A DNA stretch of 64,000 bases from Paenibacillaceae bacterium (GTDB lineage: Bacteria; Bacillota; Bacilli; Paenibacillales; Paenibacillaceae): assembly GCA_900766135.1 (NCBI GenBank), contig CAAFUF010000023.1, positions 1 through 64,000 on the forward strand, in the 5' to 3' direction. The number at the start of each line of letters is the position of its first letter. The stretch's first letter is position 1. The translations under genes were made by a program, and so were the position numbers. The notes under the pieces are model-generated. The model was not told the DNA's origin. It saw only the letters and a list, made by a program, of their open reading frames with translations, and ran no database searches. Of the stretch, positions 32,801-40,553 are shown one piece after another.

Positions 32801-33958
32801 TTAATGAAACAGCTTGCCGTAAACTGCCCCGATGTCATCCAGCGTCATCACCTTCGGATTATTGGCCATCAGTCGGGTAACCTGCGAAGCCGCGAGGGAA
32901 AGCTCGGGAATATCCTCGCGTGCCGCACCGAAGAGCGCTAAATCCTGAGGAATGTCCATCTCTCGCGTCCATAGCCGGATCTGATCAATGACCCGCTCCG
33001 CGTCGCGCCATTCTCCCGCTCCCGATTGAAGTCCCATTGCCCCGGCTACGAGAGCCAGACGTTCCACAATCGCATCGAAATTAAATTCCATCACATGCGG
33101 CAAAAGCATGGAATTGGCTACCCCGTGTGGCACATGGAATTTCCCGCCGATCGGATAAGCCAAAGCATGTACGGCCGCCGTGCCGGCGCTGGTCAATGCC
33201 ATTCCGCCGTACATGGAACCGATCAGCATCTCCTCCCGCGCTTTTCTGTCGTTTCCGTGATGATAGGCCTGCAACAGACTTGCGGAAATGTTGCGGATGG
33301 ACTCGAGTGCGAACATGTCGCTGAAACGATTGGCTTTATTGGAGATGAACGATTCCAGCGCGTGGGTAAAGGCATCCATGCCGGTCGAAGCCGTAATATC
33401 GCGCGGCAAACCAAGCGTGAGCAGCGGGTCCAAAATGACAAGCGCGGGCAGCAAATAGCGGCTGACAACGCCGATCTTCAGACCTTCTTCCGGCAAAGTC
33501 ACAATGGCGTTCGGCGTCACTTCCGAGCCCGTGCCCGAGGTGGTAGGAATCAGTACCGTCGGAATGCCGGGATTCGGGATCCGATCGGTCCCCAGCATTT
33601 CCCGGACAGAGAGGCTATTGGTTTTCATCACGGACAGCAGTTTTACAACATCCAGCACACTGCCTCCGCCGATGCCGATAATTGCATCGCAAGGAACTTC
33701 GGCTATTGCGCTGTAGAGCTCTTCCAGTTGGGCGGCCGTCGGTTCCGGCTTCACATCGGTATTCCAGTGCACGGCGATACCGCCGGTCTTCAAGAGACGG
33801 GTGACTTCGTCCAGTGTGCCGCTGCTTTGAAGAAAGGGCTGGGATACAAGCAGCACCGACTTTAAAGACCCCAGCTTTTGCAGATACTCTGCAATCCGCT
33901 CTAAGGAGCCGCAACCCGCGATAATGCTGCGAGCCGTTTGAAAGAAATACTGTTCCAT
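32801..33958 (-). CDS. Iron-containing alcohol dehydrogenase
   Basis: A 385-residue group III dehydrogenase. NAD-binding IIGIGGGSVLDVVKLL and PTTSGTGSEVTPNAI are followed by the metal site: the Asp in STGMDAFTHALES and His residues in AVHALAYPIGGKFHVPHG and LLPHVMEF. It interconverts an alcohol and an aldehyde or keto acid; the substrate is not evident. Here it may oxidise a sugar alcohol or reduce an aldehyde from the sugar-acid pathway. GAGGAG lies eight bases before the ATG. It heads the operon behind a promoter overlapped by a palindrome. Confidence 0.9.
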   Translation of the reverse strand: MEQYFFQTARSIIAGCGSLERIAEYLQKLGSLKSVLLVSQPFLQSSGTLDEVTRLLKTGGIAVHWNTDVKPEPTAAQLEELYSAIAEVPCDAIIGIGGGSVLDVVKLLSVMKTNSLSVREMLGTDRIPNPGIPTVLIPTTSGTGSEVTPNAIVTLPEEGLKIGVVSRYLLPALVILDPLLTLGLPRDITASTGMDAFTHALESFISNKANRFSDMFALESIRNISASLLQAYHHGNDRKAREEMLIGSMYGGMALTSAGTAAVHALAYPIGGKFHVPHGVANSMLLPHVMEFNFDAIVERLALVAGAMGLQSGAGEWRDAERVIDQIRLWTREMDIPQDLALFGAAREDIPELSLAASQVTRLMANNPKVMTLDDIGAVYGKLFH

Positions 33959-34003
33959 TTTATCTTCTCCTCAGGATGTCTTAATACATCAGCTATCGCA
34001 TTA

Positions 34004-34035
34004 AGTATAGCATAGTGTTGCTTTATTACAACACT
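34004..34035 (-). promoter_or_regulatory. Promoter and overlapping operator of the dehydrogenase operon
   Basis: On the minus strand TTGTAA (34031-34026) and TATACT (34009-34004) are 16 bases apart. The palindrome AGTGTTG-CTTTATTA-CAACACT (34014-34035) covers the -35 and spacer. A half-similar copy starts at 34066. A repressor binding here would block the operon. Confidence 0.6.
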
Positions 34036-34312
34036 TTATTGATTTTGGATGGGATAAAATAAAATAGTGTTGCATATTACATCATATTCTATCGGAAAAT
34101 CGAACTGCTCGGTAAAGGACCTGCGGCTGACGACCCTCTGGTCGAGGTTAACCATGCGGCAATGACGATAAGGGCATCTCGGGGGCAGGCGGAGTATGGC
34201 GGCAGATTAAGTATCGTTGATGGAGTTGCACAAAACGGGTTTTGCGGCGACGGCCAGCACAGTTGGATGACCAATCACGCAAATATGAAAAAAGACGCCT
34301 TCGAGGCGCCAA

Positions 34313-34341
34313 ATTTCTCCTGATTTTAAAATATACTTCGC
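34313..34341. repeat. 29-bp repeat, copy 1
   Basis: It matches 35586-35614 at 27 of 29 positions. Copy 2 is the promoter/ribosome-site region of a lipoprotein gene. Copy 1 is followed, on the minus strand, by a hairpin instead of a gene. Confidence 0.6.
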
Positions 34342-34572
34342 GGTAAGTTCGGAACACGCCTACGGAATACCTCGAGAACTCTTCTATATTCACAATGCGG
34401 CGGCGCAAGTTCGTATCTTCGAATAAAACCGTCGGGCAATTTCATGAGCGAGGCGCCCGTCATCCGCAAGGCCTCTAAACAGTACCCTATTTTGACATGA
34501 TTCATGGTTATTATAAACCCATCCAGCGAAAAGCCATTGAATGAATCAACCGAAACCAAAGGAGGAAAAGGA

Positions 34573-34998
34573 ATGAGTACGATCATCGGTAATGAAAATA
34601 TCGCAAAGGCAGAATCCCGCCGTTCGATGGGGAGGGTGGCCGCTTATTGGACCGTCACCCTGTTTCTCGCATTCTCTATTGCATTAAGCGGAATCGGGCA
34701 ATTGATGCGTTACGGGGGGAATGTCGACTTAGTGACCGATATTGGTTTCCCGCTGTATGTTACGAATATCCTCGGAGCCTGGAAATTGCTTGGAGTCATT
34801 GCGATCGTGGTGCCGGGCTTCCCCAGGGTCAAGGAATGGGCTTATAGCGGGATCTTTTTCCTGATGACGGGTGCGGCCTTATCTCATGCGTTCGCTAATG
34901 ATTACGGCGAATATGGCTTCCATATGATTCTTCCGCTCTTCTATGCCACGCTTGGCATGGCCTCCTGGGCACTGCGTCCGAAAAGCAGAAGACTCTAA
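34573..34998 (+). CDS. DoxX-like membrane protein
   Basis: A 141-residue integral membrane protein with four predicted helices. WTVTLFLAFSIALSGIGQLM, FPLYVTNILGAWKLLGVIAI and LSHAFANDY fit the DoxX-like family, small four-helix proteins of unclear, possibly redox-related role. AAGGAGG lies seven bases before the ATG at 34573; the longer frame from 34504 has no ribosome site. It stands alone. Confidence 0.82.
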   Translation: MSTIIGNENIAKAESRRSMGRVAAYWTVTLFLAFSIALSGIGQLMRYGGNVDLVTDIGFPLYVTNILGAWKLLGVIAIVVPGFPRVKEWAYSGIFFLMTGAALSHAFANDYGEYGFHMILPLFYATLGMASWALRPKSRRL

Positions 34999-35185
34999 TG
35001 ACTAACCCTAAACCGTTCCCCTAGAGTCCAACGAGTACCGGCCATTCTGCCTATCAGCAGGAGGGTCTTTAAAGTTGCCGATCGTTTCGTGCAAGGTAGA
35101 TGAACCTGATTGGTCAGCTCCGGAACAGTCCTTTTCCTCTGAAGAGGAGAGGGAAATCATGTGAATGATCAGCTTGTTAAAGGAA

Positions 35186-35581
35186 TTATTTCGAAATAAA
35201 CTCCTCTACATTATTTTCTCTGATGTCAATATACTTATCTGAATGATCGGCTTTTACCAATCTAATATATACGGGTTTTTTCCTTGGATTGTTTCCTCCA
35301 ATTAGAAGGTAATAGCTATCATCGATTTCATAGCGCAAAATATAGAGCCCGCTGCCTATTTCCGTACTATTAAAGCTTTTAAAATCATTCCATGAAAGTT
35401 CCTGTCCTTTATGCGATAACTGTATCACTTTTTCTAAAGTCAATTTTTCTTTGCGTAATAATTGCGATTGATCATTTATCATCACAACGTTACCCTCCCC
35501 CGATCGTTTGTTACTACAAGAAGTCATTGTAATCAATAAAATGATTAGACAAAACCAAATTATTTTCTTATTAGTAACCAT
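35186..35581 (-). CDS. Small lipoprotein of unknown function
   Basis: A 131-residue predicted lipoprotein: basic N terminus, hydrophobic IIWFCLIILLITM, then lipobox MTSC with C22 lipidated. The mature part includes LTLEKVIQLSHKGQELSWND and a two-strand YILRYEIDDSYYLLIGG, like a small beta sandwich. I know no family for it. The ATG at 35581 is ten bases after AGGAG; a TTG at 35587 is the alternative. The low GC content differs from its neighbours, and its promoter region is repeated at 34313. Confidence 0.7.
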   Translation of the reverse strand: MVTNKKIIWFCLIILLITMTSCSNKRSGEGNVVMINDQSQLLRKEKLTLEKVIQLSHKGQELSWNDFKSFNSTEIGSGLYILRYEIDDSYYLLIGGNNPRKKPVYIRLVKADHSDKYIDIRENNVEEFISK

Positions 35582-35585
35582 CTCC

Positions 35586-35614
35586 AAATTTCTCCTAACT
35601 TTAAAATATACTTC
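35586..35614. repeat. 29-bp repeat, copy 2 (promoter side of the lipoprotein gene)
   Basis: On the minus strand it runs GAAGTATATTTTAAAGTTAG and then GAGAAATTT, carrying a possible -10 and the AGGAG ribosome site of the lipoprotein gene. It is 27/29 identical to 34313-34341. Confidence 0.6.
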
Positions 35615-35828
35615 TTACAAATTTAAATGTGCCGTAGGATATAAGCATATTATATAGTATATTTCCAGAAAATACCGAAAATAGTGAGCGGTTTTCCCGG
35701 GAAAGTCGCTCGCTTATAGCATGTCCAGACGCTCCAGAAAATTTATGAAATGAAAGCCGGTTCGCCACCAGCAATAGTATAATTACATAGGTATATCCTG
35801 TCGGGCGGCACAGAATGGGGGCTGTAAC

Positions 35829-36248
35829 ATGGAGTTTGAAGAGATATTTACGGTACATGTTCAAATCGGAAGTTCGGTCCATTTGAAGCAACGGGATGGG
35901 GATTCGGTAACCATGATTTCTTTTAAGGGGCAGGTTACCGGCAAGTTTTTTGAAGGAGAAATCCTTGACGGAGGGGTAGATACTCAAATCATTGGAGGGT
36001 TGGGTTGCCGGCATACCTTATCAGCAAGGTATATGCTTGAAGGGAAGGACCACACAGGAGAACGGTGCAAAATTTATATTGAGAATAACGGCAATCTAAA
36101 CGGCTCGTTGAAAAATGCAATCTTCAGATCTTATCCTAAAGTCATTACGGATAGTAAGGCATTGGCTTTTTTAAATGAGGATCTATTGGTTGCAGAAGGA
36201 CGATCAACGGAGTCTGGTGTAGATATTAAGATATATAGGGCTTTGTAA
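35829..36248 (+). CDS. DUF3237 family protein
   Basis: A 139-residue all-beta protein. FTVHVQIGSSVHLKQ, FKGQVTGKFFEGEILDGGVDTQ and TLSARYMLEGKDHTGERC match the order of motifs in DUF3237, a barrel of unknown function found near catabolic genes. GGGGGC precedes the ATG. It may be transcribed with the VOC gene starting 59 bases downstream. Confidence 0.7.
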   Translation: MEFEEIFTVHVQIGSSVHLKQRDGDSVTMISFKGQVTGKFFEGEILDGGVDTQIIGGLGCRHTLSARYMLEGKDHTGERCKIYIENNGNLNGSLKNAIFRSYPKVITDSKALAFLNEDLLVAEGRSTESGVDIKIYRAL

Positions 36249-36307
36249 AGCAGTAATGGCCGGCGGCATGGATGAAACAATATCAACGAAGGGGAGCAGG
36301 TGTGGGC

Positions 36308-36721
36308 ATGAGAGTGAAATTAGAAGGGATTACGGTTTTGGCGCTTGATGTTCCGAGATTGACTAGCTTTTACCGGGATGTCCTGGGATTTCAGGTGATT
36401 GTAGCAGAAGAGCATTACACCGAATTCGAGAATGATGGCGTTCGTCTGGCCATTTTTTCGGCCCCTTTAATGGCTGATAACACAAACAACCACCCTTCTT
36501 ATGCAGAAAAGCGTAAAGGGCAAGCCTTTGAGCTTAACTTTGAATGTGATACTCCCGAGGATGTCTACGTGACATATGATGACTTTATTTCAAAAGGGGC
36601 TACAGGGATCGCAGCGCCGAAAGCGATGTCCTGGGGGCATACCACGGGTTTCTTTGCAGATCCGGAAGGCAACATTCATTCCCTCTTTGCAGTTAACCCC
36701 GTTACGGCGGAGGATGCCTAA
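36308..36721 (+). CDS. VOC-superfamily protein
   Basis: A 137-residue VOC fold: GITVLALDVPRLTSFYRDVLGF, then AFELNFECDTPEDVYVTYDD and GFFADPEGNIHSLFAV. The metal-ligand positions keep a C-terminal acid/His neighbourhood but the N-terminal His is missing, so a binding rather than catalytic role is possible. I start at 36308, where AGGTGTGGGC is the likely ribosome site, instead of 36272. It sits in a run with DUF3237 and a second VOC gene. Confidence 0.8.
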   Translation: MRVKLEGITVLALDVPRLTSFYRDVLGFQVIVAEEHYTEFENDGVRLAIFSAPLMADNTNNHPSYAEKRKGQAFELNFECDTPEDVYVTYDDFISKGATGIAAPKAMSWGHTTGFFADPEGNIHSLFAVNPVTAEDA

Positions 36722-36834
36722 TCCCCTATTCGGGCGATCTGCGTGATTCCGCCGATGAATTTCTTACATGTCTTTCGTCTATATAAGCGGGTAACAAAAA
36801 TTAGACGAAAATCATGAAAGAGGTGTCCATTCAC

Positions 36835-37272
36835 ATGGTAACAAGTCCATCCAGAACGGTGAAGGTTAATCCCTATATTACTTTAGAGGGACGTGCAGAG
36901 GAAGCCATCCGTTTCTATGAAGAAGCGATCGGAGCCGAAGTCATTTCTCTGACTACTTATGGCGAAATGCCGGATATGCCCAGTACATTCAGCGACGATA
37001 TGAAGCGTCTTGTGGCACACGCCTTGTTAAAAGTAGGTGACGCGGAGATCATGCTTTCGGATACGCCAAGCGGTTCACCGCTAGGGGATGGAAAAAGGGT
37101 AACCATTTGCATCACCACGACCCATGTCGAGCACTCCAGAACCATTTATGAGGCCCTGCGCCAAGGCGGCCAAATCAATATTCCGTTTCAAGTGGAATCC
37201 TTCAGCCCAGGATTCGGCGATGTCACGGACAAATTCGGGGTAACGTTCCAAGTTTATACGGTGACGCTTTGA
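36835..37272 (+). CDS. PhnB-like VOC protein
   Basis: A 145-residue protein of the PhnB-like VOC group (3-demethylubiquinone methyltransferase-like fold): VNPYITLEGRAEEAIRFYEE, AHALLKVGDAEIMLSDTPSG and FGDVTDKFGVTFQVYT. GAGGTG nine bases before 36835 decides the start. The function is unknown; these proteins are commonly small ligand binders. It ends before a strong terminator. Confidence 0.85.
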   Translation: MVTSPSRTVKVNPYITLEGRAEEAIRFYEEAIGAEVISLTTYGEMPDMPSTFSDDMKRLVAHALLKVGDAEIMLSDTPSGSPLGDGKRVTICITTTHVEHSRTIYEALRQGGQINIPFQVESFSPGFGDVTDKFGVTFQVYTVTL

Positions 37273-37303
37273 AACGGATCATTAAATAAATAAAATGCAC
37301 TTC

Positions 37304-37340
37304 AAGCACCCTGACATCATGTTGTCAGGGTGCTTCGTTT
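37304..37340 (+). terminator. Terminator after the PhnB-like gene
   Basis: AAGCACCCTGACA (37304-37316) pairs with TGTCAGGGTGCTT (37323-37335). The TGACATCATGTTGTCA core is almost identical to that of the terminator at 11201. Confidence 0.85.
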
Positions 37341-37393
37341 AGGATGGGTTTAGAAAGCACAACAAACGAACCCATTTCAAGGAGGGAATTTTT

Positions 37394-38178
37394 ATGACGA
37401 AATCAAGACCCATCATTACCGAGGGAAGCACTGAAATCCGGCCGTTTCATATCTCCGTTCCGCAAGCTGATCTGGATGACCTTCGGAATCGGTTGGCTCG
37501 GACGCGTTGGCCGGATGCGTTAGGCGAGGCAGGCTGGAAATATGGAGTTTCACTTGATTATGTGAAAGAGTTGGCAGCTTATTGGCAAAAGGAATACGAC
37601 TGGCGTAAATTTGAAGCTCGTTTAAACGAGTATCCTCAATACACGACGATGATCGATGGCGCGAACATTCACTTTTTGCATGTTCGTTCGCCTTATCGGA
37701 AGAAGATCAACAGAAGCTTCAATTTCTGGCTAATTTCCAAGAAAGAGCGGGCTTTAATTCAATCCAATCTACACGCCCCCAAACCCTATCCTACGGCCTA
37801 GCGGACTCGCCGACAGGTCAGCTTGCTTGGATTGCTGAGTTATTTTGCGGTTTTGGCGATCATGTTGATCATATCGACCGGGATGCATTCCTGACGAATG
37901 TCACTTTGTATTGGCTGACGAATACGGCGGAGTCGTCCGCTCGTTTGTACTACGAGAATGCGCACAATCAGGGGCACGAGCCCCAAGGACCGAATACGAT
38001 GCCAACAGGGGTAGCTGTGTTCGGAGATGATTTCAAATCGATCAGGCGTTTTGCTGAACGTGACAATACGAATATCGTGCATTGGTCGGAGTTTGAACGT
38101 GGGACTCATTTTGCCGCAATGGATGCACCTGACCTTCTCATTCCGGATATTCAGGCTTTCTTTCAGAGATTCCGTTAA
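37394..38178 (+). pseudogene. Epoxide hydrolase with an internal deletion and frameshift
   Basis: The first 100 codons encode the epoxide hydrolase N-terminal domain (RPFHISVPQADLDDLRNRLA, then ARTRWPD, ANIHFLHVRS). After about 37700 the frame shifts, and the other frame continues FNSIQSTRPQTLSYGLADSP, GQLAWIAE, LTNVTLYWLT and ARLYYEN, the C-terminal part of the same enzyme, to a stop at 38176-38178. Roughly 100 or more residues between them, including the nucleophile Asp and the oxyanion loop, are gone. The gene cannot make active enzyme. AGGAGG before 37394 survives, so a truncated product may still be translated. Confidence 0.85.
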
Positions 38179-38220
38179 TACTGGTCTATAACGATGGTTT
38201 TTTAGAAGGGAGCCGTAAAC

Positions 38221-39366
38221 ATGAATGCAGAGGACAAAGCGCGAAACCAAGGGTTTACAACCGAGAAGGCTACCGGAAAAGTACTGAATGACCGTGAGTT
38301 GAATCGCGCGCTGCTTGCCAGGCAAATGCTGCTTCACCGTGTCAAGCTCCCTGTCTTTGAGGCCATTGAGAAGCTCGTTGGATTACAGGCGCAATCCCCG
38401 AATTCCCCTTATTTCGGCTTGTGGTCTCGGCTGGAAGGTTTCCGGCACGAAGAGCTCTCCCAGCTACTGCGGGATAGACAGGTTGTGCGTATGGCGTTAA
38501 TGCGTTCGACCCTGCACCTGGTTACTGCCCGCGATGCTTTGCAGTTACGCCCTTTGCTGCGGTCCGTCATGGACCGCAGCCTGAAGGGGTCCTTTGGCAA
38601 GCACGTTAAAGGGATGGATCTAGAAGCGCTTGCTGCGGCAGGAAGAGGAATGGTGGAAAAGGAGCCTATGACGTTTAGTGATTTAGGCAAGCGATTAGGT
38701 GAACAATGGCCGGGGCTGAATCCGGAAGCAGCAACGGCTGTGGTCCGGAACAAGGTGCCGTTAGTTCAAATCCCTCCTCGAGGCATATGGGGGGAAAGCG
38801 GTCAAGCCGTGCATACGTCAGTGGAAGTGTGGCTCGGTCAACCCCTATCCTCATCGCCCGATCTAGAATGGCTCATTCGAAGTTACTTGGCCGCATTCGG
38901 GCCGGCCACAATCAAGGACATCCAGGTATGGTCAGGACTTACACGAATTCATGAAGTAGTTCAATCTCTTCGTCCGGATCTTCTCACCTTCCGAAATGAA
39001 CGAGGCGAGGAGTTGTTCGATCTGCCGAATGCTCCTCGGCCCGATGCCGATTCGTTGGCTGCGCCGAGGTTTCTAAGTGAGTTCGATAATATGCTGCTGT
39101 CCTATTCGGACCGTAGTCGAATCATGAATGAGGACTACCGCAAACGAGTATTCACGTCGAACGGAATCATCCGTGCAACCCTTCTCATTGACGGCTTCGT
39201 AGCTGGAACTTGGAAGCTGACAAGTGGGCGTGGCGGAGCCGTTTTGCACATTGAACCCTTCCGTGTACTTTCAAAACGAGAGTTAGAGGGTCTATCTGAG
39301 GAGGGGGTTCGTCTGCTTCACTTCGCAGCTCCGAATGCGGTTGCTTCTGATCTTATTTTTCACTAA
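38221..39366 (+). CDS. Winged-helix DNA-binding protein (HTH_42 / YcaQ-AlkX type)
   Basis: A 381-residue protein of the HTH_42 family, which includes DNA glycosylases such as AlkX/YcaQ and AlkZ. LARQMLLHRVKLPVFEAIEKL and LVGLQAQSPNSPYFGLWSRL open it, MRSTLHLVTARDA follows, and a second module includes YLAAFGPATIKDIQVWSGL and FLSEFDNMLLSYSDR. In AlkZ a QxQ/QxD catalytic motif sits near the first helices; here GLQAQSP fits. It could repair crosslinked or alkylated bases. It stands behind the decayed epoxide hydrolase and ahead of a WYL regulator. Confidence 0.8.
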   Translation: MNAEDKARNQGFTTEKATGKVLNDRELNRALLARQMLLHRVKLPVFEAIEKLVGLQAQSPNSPYFGLWSRLEGFRHEELSQLLRDRQVVRMALMRSTLHLVTARDALQLRPLLRSVMDRSLKGSFGKHVKGMDLEALAAAGRGMVEKEPMTFSDLGKRLGEQWPGLNPEAATAVVRNKVPLVQIPPRGIWGESGQAVHTSVEVWLGQPLSSSPDLEWLIRSYLAAFGPATIKDIQVWSGLTRIHEVVQSLRPDLLTFRNERGEELFDLPNAPRPDADSLAAPRFLSEFDNMLLSYSDRSRIMNEDYRKRVFTSNGIIRATLLIDGFVAGTWKLTSGRGGAVLHIEPFRVLSKRELEGLSEEGVRLLHFAAPNAVASDLIFH

Positions 39367-39445
39367 CCCGTTGGACATAGATGGCTCCGGGATTCGAAGG
39401 TATAATAAGGCCAGGGAGTCGAATTCCCGCATCGGAGGTCGTGAT

Positions 39446-40390
39446 ATGAAACTGGACCGCTTGCTCGCGATTACGATGACCTTATTGAATCAACCGCGCG
39501 TTAGCGCTACGGACCTGGCCAAGCGATTTGAAGTATCACTGCGAACGATCTATCGCGACATGGAAGCGATCAATCAAGCGGGAATCCCCATCGTGTCTTT
39601 TGCCGGATCGGATGGAGGGTATGAGATTATGCAGGGCTATCGATTGGAGAAGCAGGTTTTATCATTAGATGATTTCTCCTCTATTTGCTCCGCCTTGCGC
39701 GGGGTACGTTCCGCGACCGATCATACCGAAATCGATCGATTAATCGAGCGAATTGGTGCGTTAATGCCTGAGCAGAACATCGCCAGAGACCCGATTCATG
39801 TGGATCTGGATTTCAAGCCAGCCCCCAACGATAAAGTGCATATAGCTCCGTTACATCAGGCCATCAAGGACCTTCAACTCGTTTCATTTGCCTACCTGGA
39901 TCATAAAGGTTCGGAAACCGAGCGGTTGCTGGAACCGATGGGGCTGTTCCTTAAGGGATATATTTGGTATGTCTACGGCTATTGTCGGACTCGGAAGGAT
40001 TTTCGCGTATTTCGCTTGTCCCGTATAGGGGATTTGAGGATTTTACGGGAACATTTTGTGAGGCGAAACTATTCGCTGCAGGATGTCGAACAACAGTTCA
40101 TGAATCGAGCCGATTTTAAGAAGGTGCGAGCGGTACTTCGCTTTCAACCGGAGATGAAAACACGGGTGCGCGATGAATTCGGCTTTGATCAGGTCCTGGT
40201 GAATTCAGACGAGACCTTGTCACTCGTTACCTATTTCTCGTCCATGGAACGAGCACTCCAGAAAGTCTTGAGTTACGGCAGTGGGGTAAGGGTGATAGGA
40301 CCCCCGGAATTAATCATGAATATGCAGCGTCAAATCGAGAAGATGGTTGAGCTTTACGGCTTGGAACAGAGATCGATCCAGGAGACATAA
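39446..40390 (+). CDS. WYL-domain transcriptional regulator
   Basis: A 314-residue YafY-type regulator: HTH_11 at the N terminus (SATDLAKRFEVSLRTIYRDM), a central WYL domain (VSFAYLDHKGSETERLLEPM, FLKGYIWYVYGYCR and RVFRLSRIGDL) and a C-terminal WCX-like part. GGAGG seven bases before the ATG at 39446 fixes the start; the longer frame overlaps the previous gene. DNA-repair-like HTH_42 proteins and WYL regulators are frequent neighbours, so it may control the upstream gene. Confidence 0.88.
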   Translation: MKLDRLLAITMTLLNQPRVSATDLAKRFEVSLRTIYRDMEAINQAGIPIVSFAGSDGGYEIMQGYRLEKQVLSLDDFSSICSALRGVRSATDHTEIDRLIERIGALMPEQNIARDPIHVDLDFKPAPNDKVHIAPLHQAIKDLQLVSFAYLDHKGSETERLLEPMGLFLKGYIWYVYGYCRTRKDFRVFRLSRIGDLRILREHFVRRNYSLQDVEQQFMNRADFKKVRAVLRFQPEMKTRVRDEFGFDQVLVNSDETLSLVTYFSSMERALQKVLSYGSGVRVIGPPELIMNMQRQIEKMVELYGLEQRSIQET

Positions 40391-40514
40391 GTTATAGTAT
40401 CGAAAATAAAAGTGGGTGCCCCAACGCAGTCTCGTTCAACCAATTAGTCGCGGTTCATCCCAAAGAAATATTAAATGCAAGCTTTTAACCAGCGCGGTTG
40501 TATCCCAGAACCCA

Positions 40515-40553
40515 TTGATGGTGGACAATCCGTGTTGCTATAATACTTATATG
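40515..40553 (+). promoter_or_regulatory. Extended -10 promoter giving a leaderless transcript
   Basis: TTGATG (40515-40520), an 18-base spacer and TGC-TATAAT (extended -10, 40536-40544). The expected start site, about seven bases on, coincides with the ATG at 40551. There is no ribosome site before that ATG. Confidence 0.6.

Larger units (their letters stand above)
33959..34572. other. 614-bp gap between the sugar block and the DoxX-like gene
   Basis: It holds the dehydrogenase promoter and operator (34004-34035), a plus-strand open frame without a start codon from about 34082 to the stop at 34323-34325 that I cannot assign, a GGCGCC-type hairpin near 34296-34312, and one copy of a 29-bp repeat (34313-34341). 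It reads like remnant DNA from a rearrangement. Confidence 0.45.

Noticed and set aside
33026..33865. 279-residue plus-strand open frame opposite the Fe-alcohol dehydrogenase
   Set aside because: Antisense shadow of a gene with a full metal site; biased composition typical of a mirrored frame.
34082..34325. Open plus-strand frame in the 614-bp gap
   Set aside because: It has no start codon or ribosome site, and I could not match it to any family; noted only as possible remnant DNA.
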